Shown: positions 1 to 8,254 of the stretch, one piece after another | How positions within the stretch are numbered: position 1 is the first letter of the stretch | Layout of the letters: every line of letters starts with the position of its first letter | Assembly (NCBI GenBank): GCA_017934475.1 | Contig: JAGBJN010000007.1 | Coordinates: forward strand, 17,163-81,162 | Source of the DNA: Clostridia bacterium | Lineage (GTDB): Bacteria > Bacillota > Clostridia > TANB77 > CAG-508 | Reading direction: 5' to 3' | DNA: 64,000 nt | Notes under the pieces: model-generated | Database searches by the model: none | Seen by the model: the letters and a program-made list of their open reading frames with translations, nothing else | Told to the model about the DNA's origin: nothing | Program-made: the position numbers and the translations under genes

Positions 1-497
1 TAGAATTATTTCCTGAAGAAGAACAAAGAGAATGGAATAAAATTGTCAAAACATCCAAAAAGGGAATAGAAAAGTTCTATAAAATTATCTACGAAAACAA
101 GACTATTGGATTTTTCTTACTTGAAAAAATAAATGATGATTATCCTTTTTACATAGACTATTTTTCTATTTATAGGGAATACCAAAATCAAGGATATGGA
201 ACTAAAGCTATAAAAGTTTTATTAAGTAAAATTATAAATAAAAAGGGATTAATTGCTGAAATAGAAACAGAAAGTAAAGATAATCCTATTACTATTAAAA
301 GATTCGAATTTTATAAAAGATTAGGATTTAAAAAAATTAAATCAGAATATTTATTATATAATGTTTATTTCACACCAATATTATATAATGATTATAAAGA
401 AATAAATAAAGAAAAATATGACAAAATATTTTTTGATTATTATGCAATCAATTGTGGGGAAAATGAAGTAAAGCGACATTGTAAAATTATAAAATAA
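1..497 (+). CDS. GNAT-family N-acetyltransferase, 5' end cut by window edge
   Basis: The open frame runs from base 3 to a TAA at 495-497; the start lies left of the window. The visible 164 residues carry the acetyl-CoA binding signature of the GNAT fold, QNQGYGTKAI (R/Q-x-x-G-x-G/A), after a beta-strand segment IDYFSIY. The later segment FYKRLGFKKI matches the usual FYEKLGF motif near the GNAT C-terminus. It would transfer an acetyl group from acetyl-CoA to an amine, but the substrate cannot be read. A C-terminal extension of about 45 residues, rich in Tyr, Lys and Asn, follows the fold. Family is confident; function is open. Confidence 0.8.
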   Translation, partial: ELFPEEEQREWNKIVKTSKKGIEKFYKIIYENKTIGFFLLEKINDDYPFYIDYFSIYREYQNQGYGTKAIKVLLSKIINKKGLIAEIETESKDNPITIKRFEFYKRLGFKKIKSEYLLYNVYFTPILYNDYKEINKEKYDKIFFDYYAINCGENEVKRHCKIIK

Positions 498-575
498 AAC
501 AAATATAAATTATGATAAGTATTTATAAAAAAGATTTAAGATTATTAATAAACCGAAATAAATAGGAGAAAAAAT

Positions 576-2993
576 ATGGAAGATAAAAAAGTATATAAAT
601 ATGATGCATTTATAAGTTATAGACATTGTAAATTAGATAAATTTGTTGCAGAGAATTTACATAGAATTTTAGAGACTTATGAATTGCCTAAAAATATTAA
701 AGAAAAATTAAATATAAAATCAAAAACAATAAGAAGAGTTTTTAGAGACCAAGAAGAACTACCTTTATCAAGTAATTTAGAAGATCCAATTATAAGTGCT
801 CTAGAAGATTCAAAATATCTTATTGTTGTTTGTTCTCCAAGATTAAAAGACTCTTTATGGTGTAAAAAGGAGATAGAAACATTTAAAAAATTAAGAGGAA
901 GAAAAAACATATTTTGTGTTCTAATTGAAGGTGAGCCAGAAGACTCTTTCCCAGAAGAAGTACTTTTTGATGAACAAGAAGTAACTCTAGAAAATGGAGA
1001 GAAAGCAGTAGAAAGAATAGAAGTAGAACCATTAGCAGCTGATGTAAGAGGTGAAACTGAAAAAGAAGTTCTTAAAAAAATTAAAGAAGAAAAGCTAAGA
1101 TTAATAGCACCAATGTATGGACTAGATTATGATGACTTAAGACAAAGACACAAATTAAGAAGACAAAAAAGAATATTAAATATTTCAATTATTACTGCAA
1201 TAGCATGTTCTATTTTTGCTATATATTCTTTAATAATGCTTATCAAAATAAATAGCCAACAAGATATATTAAAACATCATCAAGCATTAACACTTGCTTC
1301 TAAAGCAAATGAATATATAAAAGAAGATAATAGATATGAAGCAGTAAAAAATGCGTACCAAGCACTTGTGGAATTTGAAGGAGTTAAAATGCCTTATACT
1401 CCAGAAGCGGAATATGCTTTATCAGAAAGTTTAGGAATATATGATATAGGTGCTTCATATAAAGCTGTATCACAAATAAATACCAAAGGAGTTGTTGATT
1501 TTGTAAAATCAAGTCCAAATGGTAAATATGCAGCAGTATATGATGAATCAGAGGAAATAACATTATTTGATACAAATACATTAAATATTATTTTAAAATA
1601 TAATATAAATAATACGTATACAAATGATAAAATGTTTGGATTTGTAGGTAATGATATATTTGCCTTTATTAATAAAGATAAAAATATAAGTTTAGTTAAA
1701 ACTGAAACAGGAGAACTATATACAGAGATAAATAATGAAGGAAGAGGCTTTATTTCATTAAGATGTAGTACAAATGGAGAATATTTAGCATATACAGATT
1801 ATGAAAAAGTTTATATTTATGATGTTAAAGAAAATAAGCAAATAGGTAGTATATCTGAAGAGGACAATTTCTTAAAAGATATATATTTTTCAGAAGATTG
1901 TAATTATGTGTTTGCTGCAACACTAAAAGAAAATTATGATATATATAAAGAAGATAGCATAACTATACATGTTATTGATGCAAAAGAAGGAAAAGAAATA
2001 AATAGTATTGATTTAACAGCAAGTGCCTTTTCAGGGGTAGTAACTAAAGATAATAATGCATACATCCTATTAAATAACAGAGTTGATACAGATGTAAGTA
2101 TTGTTGTACTATCATATGACTATATTAATGGAAATATTAATTGGACAAAGATTATTGAAAAGTCTTGGGGAAAGTTTATAACAAGATCATATGCTGAAAG
2201 CACAAATAATATTGCAATAGTAAACCAAGACAATGTAAATATATTAAATGCTGATAATGGAGAAATAGAAACTACATTTAACACAAGTAGTGAAATTTTG
2301 ACTATATATACATTTACAACTAGTGACTTATATATAACAGTATCAAGTGATGGATCTGTAGATTACATGGATGTAGAAAATAAAAATACTATTGAATATG
2401 ATGGAAAATATGAGCTTAATTTAAATGAATATATAGATGTAGAAAAAACAGAAAATGGATTAATATTATTACCATATAATGAAAATAGATTAATAATATA
2501 TGATGAAAAAGCTAATAAAGATGCAAAATTAGAAGATATAAGTCTTGATTATCCAAAAAAAGATAATGTTTCAGTTACAGAACAAAAACAGTTAATTGAA
2601 GATTATGATATTATAAATAAAAATTTAATTAGTAATATTATTTATGATCAAGATAAGAAATTAATATTTGTAAATTATAAAAATGAAGATATTGCAATAT
2701 ATAATGTTGAAACAAAAGAACTAATAAAATTATTAAACAATGTAGGAAAGATAAATCATTATTTTGGTAAAGACAAAAATGATAGAATTTATATAGGAGA
2801 TATATCAGATACATATATTCTAGATAAAGATTTCAATAAAGTTGGACATATAAAAAGTTTAAGAAAGTTAGAACAAGATAAAGTTATAATTGCAAATAAT
2901 AGTAAATTTTATTCTTTAAAGATATATAATCTAAATGAACTATTAAATGAGGCAAAAGAACTAATTAATAACAAAAATAATGATAATAACTAA
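576..2993 (+). CDS. Membrane-anchored TIR-domain protein with C-terminal beta-propeller-like region
   Basis: 805 residues, with AGGAGAAAA upstream of ATG. Residues 7-135 form a TIR domain: KYDAFISYRH opens it, and SLWCKKEI places a Glu (E99) where NAD-cleaving TIR domains keep their catalytic glutamate. Residues about 201-224 (LNISIITAIACSIFAIYSLI and following) are one transmembrane helix. A helical stretch (about 232-270, HQALTLASKANEYI) leads into some 500 residues of Asn/Lys-rich, beta-strand-like repeats of the type F-x-x-D-x-N-x-Y-V-x-A, suggesting a WD40/YVTN-like propeller. TIR proteins of bacteria often cleave NAD+ or make signalling nucleotides, mostly in phage defence. That role here is inference. 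The TIR would face the cytosol if positive-inside applies, since HKLRRQKR precedes the helix, and the propeller would be outside. Confidence 0.8.
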   Translation: MEDKKVYKYDAFISYRHCKLDKFVAENLHRILETYELPKNIKEKLNIKSKTIRRVFRDQEELPLSSNLEDPIISALEDSKYLIVVCSPRLKDSLWCKKEIETFKKLRGRKNIFCVLIEGEPEDSFPEEVLFDEQEVTLENGEKAVERIEVEPLAADVRGETEKEVLKKIKEEKLRLIAPMYGLDYDDLRQRHKLRRQKRILNISIITAIACSIFAIYSLIMLIKINSQQDILKHHQALTLASKANEYIKEDNRYEAVKNAYQALVEFEGVKMPYTPEAEYALSESLGIYDIGASYKAVSQINTKGVVDFVKSSPNGKYAAVYDESEEITLFDTNTLNIILKYNINNTYTNDKMFGFVGNDIFAFINKDKNISLVKTETGELYTEINNEGRGFISLRCSTNGEYLAYTDYEKVYIYDVKENKQIGSISEEDNFLKDIYFSEDCNYVFAATLKENYDIYKEDSITIHVIDAKEGKEINSIDLTASAFSGVVTKDNNAYILLNNRVDTDVSIVVLSYDYINGNINWTKIIEKSWGKFITRSYAESTNNIAIVNQDNVNILNADNGEIETTFNTSSEILTIYTFTTSDLYITVSSDGSVDYMDVENKNTIEYDGKYELNLNEYIDVEKTENGLILLPYNENRLIIYDEKANKDAKLEDISLDYPKKDNVSVTEQKQLIEDYDIINKNLISNIIYDQDKKLIFVNYKNEDIAIYNVETKELIKLLNNVGKINHYFGKDKNDRIYIGDISDTYILDKDFNKVGHIKSLRKLEQDKVIIANNSKFYSLKIYNLNELLNEAKELINNKNNDNN

Positions 2994-3065
2994 AAAGTAT
3001 CAAAAATAACATAATATTTGAAACTTAGTAATGATAGTTAAACTTTATAAAAACAGGAGAAATAT

Positions 3066-3131
3066 ATGATAAATGATTTTGATATGCTTATGAAATCATT
3101 ATCAAATAAAAAAGGAAAAGAAAATGAATAG
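3066..3131 (+). pseudogene. Relic: 3' end of a rhuM-like gene
   Basis: A 21-codon frame encodes MINDFDMLMKSLSNKKGKENE. Bases from about 3073 repeat, almost base for base, the 3' end of the intact rhuM gene near 7613-7655, whose protein ends DFDMLMKSLPNKNESE. Only this tail remains, so it is a scar of a lost rhuM paralogue, not a gene. It overlaps the start of the NUDIX gene at 3124 in another frame. An AGGAGAAAT sequence sits before its ATG, so it may still be translated as a leader peptide. Confidence 0.75.
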
Positions 3132-3741
3132 TAGGGAAATATTAGAAAAAATAAAAGCACTATCAAAAGAAGAAAAAAGAAAACTTAATTATGATAAATT
3201 AAAAGAAATAATGGAATATATGACTCCAGATGAAATAATAGAATTAAGTAATATAATAGGATATCCAGTATTTACAAGAATGTGTATGGGAGTGTTACAG
3301 CATAAATTTGTTTTATTACAAGATGGAGCTGCTGCAATAATTATTAATAATGAAGGAAAAATATTATTACAAAGTAGAGCAGATAGAGATTTATGGGGAT
3401 TGCCAGGTGGGTGTCAGGAACTAGGAGAAAGATTCAAAGACACAATAATTAGAGAAGTCAAAGAAGAGACAAATTTGGATGTTGAAGAAAAAGATTTGGA
3501 ACTAATTGATATAGTTTCAGGAAATAGTAGAAGAAATAGTTATCCAAATGGAGATGTTGTAATTAATAATACAGCATTATATTGTATAAGAAAATATTCT
3601 GGAGAATTGAGATGGGATGAAGAATCAAAAGAGATGAAATTTTTTGATTTAAATAATTTACCTAAAAATCAAAATGATCCAGATTTAATAGAGATATACA
3701 TGGAATATGAAAAAAGAAAATCAAAAGATTTTGAAAGATAA
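3124..3741 (+). CDS. NUDIX hydrolase with N-terminal helical domain
   Basis: 205 residues. The NUDIX box is complete: G96-x5-E102-x7-R110-E111-V-K-E114-E115, within WGLPGGCQELGE and REVKEET. The Glu residues bind Mg2+ for hydrolysis of a nucleoside diphosphate linked to another moiety. Residues 1-60 are a separate charged helical segment, as in NUDIX proteins with an N-terminal accessory domain. Substrate is unknown; ADP-ribose, NADH or dNTPs are all possible. The start overlaps the rhuM relic. AAAGGAAAAG is the ribosome binding site. It is the first of several one-gene units that act on nucleotides. Confidence 0.88.
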   Translation: MNSREILEKIKALSKEEKRKLNYDKLKEIMEYMTPDEIIELSNIIGYPVFTRMCMGVLQHKFVLLQDGAAAIIINNEGKILLQSRADRDLWGLPGGCQELGERFKDTIIREVKEETNLDVEEKDLELIDIVSGNSRRNSYPNGDVVINNTALYCIRKYSGELRWDEESKEMKFFDLNNLPKNQNDPDLIEIYMEYEKRKSKDFER

Positions 3742-3759
3742 TAACATTAACAGAAAAAA

Positions 3760-3907
3760 AGGAAGTAAGTAATATGGAAGATAAAAAAGAAAAGTTGCCA
3801 AGTACAATGATTCAGTGCGATAAACCAATTTATATAAACATTAACTCAAACCTTTGAAAACACTGGAATTTTTATGTTGAGATTTTTACATTTTTAATAA
3901 AAAATAA
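3760..3907 (+). repeat. rbgA-start relic element, copy 1
   Basis: First of five diverged copies. It has GGAAGT, then ATG at 3774 opening a 27-codon frame (MEDKKEKLPSTMIQ...), then a tail TCAAACCTTTGA (3846-3857, an inverted repeat) and GAGATTTTTACA. The part from CAGTGCGATAAACC onward aligns closely with copy 3 (5938-6060). The rbgA-like coding portion is the most degenerate of the five. It separates the NUDIX gene from the ADP-ribosylglycohydrolase gene. Confidence 0.65.
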
Positions 3908-3941
3908 AATTAATAGTTAAAAAAATATAGGAGACTATAAA

Positions 3942-4733
3942 ATGTGGGGAGCAATAATAGGAGATATAGCGGGGTCAATATATGAGTTTAAACAATTAAA
4001 AGAAGTAAAATATATAAAGTGTGATGAAATAATTCCAGAAAAAGGTTTTTTTAGTGATGATACAATACTTACAGTTGCAATTGCTAATGCTATTGAAACT
4101 GATAGAGATTATGAAAAATATCTGAAACTATATGCGAAAAAATATGAAAACTATAGACCTGATTTTGAACCATATTTTCGAAGTATTTTTTCACCAGGAT
4201 TTATAAAATGGGTAAATGGGCAAAAAGATGGAAATAGCATAGGGAATGGCGCTATGATGAGAATATCACCTGTTGGATATATGTTTGATTCAGAAAAAGA
4301 AGTAATCGAAAATGTAATACTTGCAACTAAACCATCACATAATTCAGAAGAAGCAATAGAATGTTCAAAAATCATAGCACTTATAATTTATTATGCGAGA
4401 CAAGGATGGCCAAAAGATGAAATACTAAAAAAACTTAATATTCAGCTACAATATAAGTCTTTTGAAAAATTCAATGTTACTTGTAAGGAAACTATAGATA
4501 ATTGTTTATATGCATTATTTGCATCTAATAGTTTTGAAGAAAGTATAAAAAGGGTAATATCTTTTGGAGGAGATACAGATACAAATGCTTGTATAGTTGG
4601 TTCAATGGCTGAAGCTATGTATGGAATAAATCCAGTATTAATAGAAGAAGTAAAATTTAAAATACCAAAAGAATTTACAGATATAATAGAAAAAGGATAT
4701 AAAATAAAAAAGATAGAAGATAATGAAAGATAA
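3942..4733 (+). CDS. ADP-ribosylglycohydrolase (DraG/ARH type)
   Basis: 263 residues, the usual family length, with AGGAGACTATAAA before the ATG. The metal-binding signatures are present: GAIIGDIAGSIYE at residues 3-15, FFSDDT at 36-41, GNGAMMR at 101-107 and GGDTDTNA at 209-216. The acidic residues of these motifs hold two Mg2+ ions and position ADP-ribose. The enzyme removes ADP-ribose from proteins or other acceptors, or hydrolyses related ADP-ribosyl compounds. It stands alone between two copies of the rbgA-start relic. No ADP-ribosyltransferase is visible nearby, so its partner reaction is unknown. Confidence 0.9.
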   Translation: MWGAIIGDIAGSIYEFKQLKEVKYIKCDEIIPEKGFFSDDTILTVAIANAIETDRDYEKYLKLYAKKYENYRPDFEPYFRSIFSPGFIKWVNGQKDGNSIGNGAMMRISPVGYMFDSEKEVIENVILATKPSHNSEEAIECSKIIALIIYYARQGWPKDEILKKLNIQLQYKSFEKFNVTCKETIDNCLYALFASNSFEESIKRVISFGGDTDTNACIVGSMAEAMYGINPVLIEEVKFKIPKEFTDIIEKGYKIKKIEDNER

Positions 4734-4743
4734 AAGATAAAAT

Positions 4744-4874
4744 GAAGTGATATAGATGAACGATAATAAAACTAACATTAACTGGGGTATCGGTATTTAA
4801 GAAAACCCTGACTCAATGCATTGAAAATACTTACTTTTTTATGCTTAGATTTTTACACTTTTTTATAAAAAATA
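4744..4874 (+). repeat. rbgA-start relic element, copy 2
   Basis: GAAGTGATATAG precedes ATG (4756) and a 14-codon frame MNDNKTNINWGIGI that stops at 4800. The NINW codons correspond to the NLNW codons of rbgA. After that comes the shared tail with the perfect 12-base palindrome TCAATGCATTGA (4813-4824), then TTAGATTTTTACACTTTTT. Closest to copy 4 in the GGGGTATCGG segment and to copies 1 and 3 in the tail. Confidence 0.75.
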
Positions 4875-4890
4875 AGAGAAAGAGGAAAAA

Positions 4891-5931
4891 ATGAAATATA
4901 TAGAAAGAACAAGCAAGTTAATTAAAGATTATTTTAGTATATTATCCCAAAACTATCCAGATTGGCTAGATGAATACATTGAAACAGAAAGAATGTTAAA
5001 ACAGCAATATATAAGTGTTACATGTGGTAAGATTTATTCAAAATTATTTAATTATAATGATTATAGCTCATTAGATCATTCAATAGCAGTAGCATTAATA
5101 ATTTGGAATTTTACACATGATAAAAAGCAAACTTTATCAGGATTATTTCATGATATTGCAACACCTGCATTTAAGCATTGTATAGATTTCTTAAATGGTG
5201 ATTATATGAACCAAGAATCGACAGAAGAATTGACGAAAACATTAATTAAAGATTCAAAAGACATAATGAAATTACTTGAAAGAGATAATATAGAATTAGA
5301 TGAAGTTTGTGACTATCATATTTATCCAATTGCAGATAATGATACACCAATGCTTTCTGCTGATAGATTAGAATATTCATTATCAAATGATTTAATAGTA
5401 TTTAAAACAAATACACTCGAAGATATTAGAGAAATATATAATGATATAGAAGTTCAAACAAATGAAAATGGAATTATAGAATTAGGTTTCAAAACAAAAA
5501 AGATAGCAAGACAATTTGTGAAAAATACTTCTAGATTATCAGTAGCTTATCGAGATGATGCAACTAGATTTTATATGCAAGCTATTGCTGATATATTAAG
5601 AAAAGTAAGTGAAGATGGATTAATAAATAAGATAGATTTATACGAATTAAAGGAAAGTGAAGTAATAGATATTATAAAAAAATCAAACTATAGTGAAGCG
5701 TTTGAAGAATTAATAAATGCAACAAAAGTACATACTTCAACCGAAGAACCAAAAGATGTTTACTATGTTAAGCATGGCGCAAAAGTAAGATATATAGATC
5801 CACTATTTAATGGAAAAAGAATATCTAAAGAATGTAAAATTGCACAAAAAATGATAGAAAAAAATTTATCATATAATATGGACAAGTATGTTTTTTTAGA
5901 TAAAAGCTTAAATATATTAAATGAAAAATAA
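4891..5931 (+). CDS. HD-domain phosphohydrolase
   Basis: 346 residues; GAAAGAGGAAAAA precedes the ATG. The metal ligands of an HD domain are visible: H63 in SSLDHSIAVAL, H87-D88 in GLFHDIATP, and D158 in LSADRLEYS. Such enzymes hydrolyse phosphomonoesters or phosphodiesters of nucleotides (dNTPases, 5'-nucleotidases, cyclic-nucleotide phosphodiesterases). The spacing after FHD and the ADRLEY motif resemble dNTPase/YfbR-like members. The substrate is not determined. It is a single-gene unit flanked on both sides by relic copies. Confidence 0.85.
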   Translation: MKYIERTSKLIKDYFSILSQNYPDWLDEYIETERMLKQQYISVTCGKIYSKLFNYNDYSSLDHSIAVALIIWNFTHDKKQTLSGLFHDIATPAFKHCIDFLNGDYMNQESTEELTKTLIKDSKDIMKLLERDNIELDEVCDYHIYPIADNDTPMLSADRLEYSLSNDLIVFKTNTLEDIREIYNDIEVQTNENGIIELGFKTKKIARQFVKNTSRLSVAYRDDATRFYMQAIADILRKVSEDGLINKIDLYELKESEVIDIIKKSNYSEAFEELINATKVHTSTEEPKDVYYVKHGAKVRYIDPLFNGKRISKECKIAQKMIEKNLSYNMDKYVFLDKSLNILNEK

Positions 5932-5937
5932 AGCGTA

Positions 5938-6060
5938 AGGAAGTGATATAGATGGAGAATAGTACAAACATTAACTGCGAAAAACCAATTTATAGAAACT
6001 TTTACTCAAAGCGTTGATAATACTGGATTTTTAATATTGAGATTTTTACATTTTTTATAG
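5938..6060 (+). repeat. rbgA-start relic element, copy 3
   Basis: AAGGAAGTGATATAG precedes ATG (5952) and the frame MENSTNINCEKPIY..., stopping at 6017. The first 26 bases after ATG match copy 4. The sequence then switches, at the codon aligned to Trp of rbgA, to a CGAAAAACCAATTTATA segment shared with copy 1. The inverted repeat TCAAAGCGTTGA lies at 6006-6017 and the tail TTGAGATTTTTACATTTTTTATA ends the unit. Confidence 0.78.
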
Positions 6061-6073
6061 AAGGAGAAGAATT

Positions 6074-6511
6074 ATGGAAAATAAATATGAATTTTTTATA
6101 GCTGGAAGAAATAGAAATAAAGAAAATATATTAAAAATATGTGATTTATTTGATAAATATAATATATCTTATTATTGCTTTTTGAAAAATGAAGATAGTT
6201 GGGGATATGGAAATAAAAATCAAACACAAGAAGAAAAGCAACGAGAATTTGAATCATTAGATTTAAAAAGTGATATTGTATTGAATTTGTTTAATCAAGA
6301 TTTAGAAGGGGAAAAGAGTTCAAAAAACTTTTTACTAGTATTACCGGCTGGAAAAGCAGCACATATAGAATCAGGAATAGCATATGGACTAGGAAAAAAA
6401 TGCTATGCTATTGGAGAATATGAAGCAACAGATACTTTATATAATATATTTGAAAAAATTTTTGATAATGAAAATCAATTAGAAGAATTTTTAAAAGAGT
6501 ATAAAGGATAA
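6074..6511 (+). CDS. Nucleoside 2-deoxyribosyltransferase-like protein
   Basis: 145 residues, with AGAAGGAGAAGAATT before the ATG. The start MENKYEFFIAGRNR resembles the first beta strand of this Rossmann-like family. The segment PAGKAAHIESGIAYGLGKK (91-109) is the family signature, in which the Glu of H-x-E (E99) is the expected nucleophile that attacks the deoxyribose. The family swaps bases on deoxyribonucleosides or hydrolyses nucleotides; related domains occur in bacterial conflict systems. The exact reaction here is not visible. It sits alone between relic copies 3 and 4. Confidence 0.75.
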   Translation: MENKYEFFIAGRNRNKENILKICDLFDKYNISYYCFLKNEDSWGYGNKNQTQEEKQREFESLDLKSDIVLNLFNQDLEGEKSSKNFLLVLPAGKAAHIESGIAYGLGKKCYAIGEYEATDTLYNIFEKIFDNENQLEEFLKEYKG

Positions 6512-6526
6512 GCTTAGATTAGAATA

Positions 6527-6655
6527 AGGAAGTGATGGAAATGGAGAATAGTACAAACATTAACTGGGGTATCGGCATTTTAGAAAAACCTAGCTAAAAG
6601 TATTGGAAACACACACTTTCTTAAAAATAGATTATTACATATTTAAGAAAAATAT
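6527..6655 (+). repeat. rbgA-start relic element, copy 4
   Basis: AAGGAAGTGATGGAA precedes ATG (6541) and the frame MENSTNINWGIGILEKPS, stopping at 6597. It has the clearest resemblance to the first codons of rbgA: ribosome binding site, ATGGAGAA and the NINW codons. The tail (CTAAAAGTATTGGAAA...) is diverged, and the inverted repeat seen in copies 1-3 is broken here. Confidence 0.78.
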
Positions 6656-6670
6656 AAAAAGGAGGCAGTT

Positions 6671-7663
6671 ATGGATAATAAAAATGAAGTTTTGATTTAT
6701 GAAGATAAAGATGGTATTACAAAAGTAAATGTAACATTCACTGATGAAGATATTTGGCTTACACAAAGTCAATTGGCAGAAATATATAAAACATCTCGTG
6801 AAAATATTACAATGCATATTTCTAATATTTATAAAGATAATGAATTACCTAAAGATTCAACTTGTAAGAAATTCTTACAAGTTCAAAATGAAGGTGCAAG
6901 AAGCGTTAAAAGAAATATTGACCACTATAATTTAGATATGATAATTGCCTTAGGATATAGAGTTCAATCAGAAATAGCAGTTAGATTTAGAATATGGGCT
7001 ACTCAAAGATTACACGAATACATACAAAAAGGTTTTACAATGGACGATGAAAGATTAAAACAAGGTGGCAATAGATACTTTAAAGAATTACTACAACGAA
7101 TTAGAGATATTCGTTCAAGTGAAAGAAACTTTTATCAACAAGTAACAGATATATATGCAACAAGCATAGATTATGATCCAAGAGCAGATATAACTAAAAA
7201 GTTTTTTGCAACAGTTCAAAACAAACTACACTATGCAGTACATGAACATACAGCAGCAGAATTAATTTATGACAGAGTAGATAATGAAAAAACTTATGTT
7301 GGTATGACAAATTTTAAAGGAGATTATGTTACAATAGATGATGTAAAAATTGCCAAAAACTATTTATCAGAAATTGAATTACAAAGACTAAATTTACTAG
7401 TATCACAATTCTTAGATTTTGCAGAATTACAAGCGTTAGAACAAAGAACAATGAAAATGCAAGATTGGGTAGAAGAATTAGATAATCAAATATTACTTAA
7501 TAGAAGAAAAATATTAGAAGGTAATGGTAAAATATCACATGAAGAGGCAATAGCAAAAGCAGAAAAAGAATTTCAAATATATAGAGAAAGAGAAATGAAA
7601 GAATTACAAAGTGATTTTGATATGCTTATGAAATCATTACCAAATAAAAATGAAAGTGAGTAA
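6671..7663 (+). CDS. rhuM: RhuM family protein
   Basis: 330 residues, with AAAGGAGGCAGTT before the ATG. It matches the RhuM family along its length: an N-terminal DNA-binding-like helix segment (DIWLTQSQLAEIYKTSREN, 27-45), a central NIDHYNLDMIIALGYRVQS motif, FRIWATQRL, and a C-terminal region containing HEHTAAELIYDRVD (Fic/Doc-related in parts of the family). The C-terminus is a coiled coil. RhuM proteins are named from a Salmonella pathogenicity island, and their biochemical function is not settled. The 3' end is duplicated as a relic at 3066-3131, so a second copy once lay upstream. Confidence 0.85.
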   Translation: MDNKNEVLIYEDKDGITKVNVTFTDEDIWLTQSQLAEIYKTSRENITMHISNIYKDNELPKDSTCKKFLQVQNEGARSVKRNIDHYNLDMIIALGYRVQSEIAVRFRIWATQRLHEYIQKGFTMDDERLKQGGNRYFKELLQRIRDIRSSERNFYQQVTDIYATSIDYDPRADITKKFFATVQNKLHYAVHEHTAAELIYDRVDNEKTYVGMTNFKGDYVTIDDVKIAKNYLSEIELQRLNLLVSQFLDFAELQALEQRTMKMQDWVEELDNQILLNRRKILEGNGKISHEEAIAKAEKEFQIYREREMKELQSDFDMLMKSLPNKNESE

Positions 7664-7672
7664 GAAGTTAAT

Positions 7673-8062
7673 ATGAAAAAAATAATAATTGCTGGTTCTG
7701 CAAAGTTTTACAAAGAAGCACTAGAATTGAAAAAAGAATTAGAAAATATGAACTATAATGTAATAGATTATCCAAGAAATATAAATGCAAACATTGAAGA
7801 AGAATATAAACAAGCATATGAAAGATTTTATGATAGTTTAAATAAAACAGATGATTTAATTTTATTAAATTTAGATAAAAATGGAATAGAAGGTTATATA
7901 GGGTATGAATCATTTGCAGAATTAAGTAATTTGGTGGTAAAGAAAATACAAGAAGATAATAATCATAAAATATATATCTACAAGATGCCAAGTAAAGAAG
8001 TTGGATGTTATGATGAAATAAAACATTTCTTAGAACTAGGATATATTGAAATATTTAAATAA
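7673..8062 (+). CDS. Small Rossmann-like protein, nucleoside deoxyribosyltransferase-like
   Basis: 129 residues starting 9 bases after rhuM; the ribosome binding site (GAAGTTA) is weak. The layout is KKIIIAGSA, an alpha/beta alternation, LILLNLDKNG and then GYIGYESFAELS (74-85). Here E79 occupies the place of the catalytic Glu in nucleoside 2-deoxyribosyltransferases and their relatives. Sequence similarity to the 6074 protein is only in this pattern. It probably travels with rhuM, because both lie between relic copies 4 and 5. The function assignment is tentative. Confidence 0.6.
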   Translation: MKKIIIAGSAKFYKEALELKKELENMNYNVIDYPRNINANIEEEYKQAYERFYDSLNKTDDLILLNLDKNGIEGYIGYESFAELSNLVVKKIQEDNNHKIYIYKMPSKEVGCYDEIKHFLELGYIEIFK

Positions 8063-8220
8063 AGGAAGTGATAAAATGGCTAACAAAGATAATAATAAAG
8101 AAGGGTTTTCTAAAATGTCGATCAACTGGGATAGTACGAATTATCTAAACACTTCTGAAAAGTATTAGAAAATCAACATTTTTTGAAAATTTTAATCTTC
8201 GTGATTTAATATAAATTATA
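8063..8220 (+). repeat. rbgA-start relic element, copy 5
   Basis: AAAGGAAGTGATAAA precedes ATG (8076) and a 30-codon frame MANKDNNKEGFSKMSINWDS... stopping at 8168. The SINW codons again align to the NLNW of rbgA. The longer spacer between ATG and the Trp codon makes this the copy most like the present rbgA start in length (17 codons against 14). The tail is the most diverged. Confidence 0.62.
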
Positions 8221-8254
8221 TAAAATAAATTAGTAATCGAAAAAAGGAGAAGAA

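Noticed and set aside
7668-7991. 107-codon minus-strand frame opposite the 7673 gene
   Set aside because: Leu/Tyr/Phe-rich reading of AT-rich coding sequence with no ribosome binding site; the plus-strand gene has recognisable motifs.
3760-8220. The short peptides of the five relic elements as real microproteins
   Set aside because: Each has a ribosome binding site and ATG, but the peptides are not conserved after the Asn-Trp codons and stop at different points. They are better explained as decapitated rbgA starts, although chance translation is possible.
3760-8220. Classical integron attC sites or a MITE family
   Set aside because: No tyrosine integron integrase and no attC core sites were seen. 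A MITE would not begin with the coding start of the gene that stands at the end of the array. Both remain weaker explanations.
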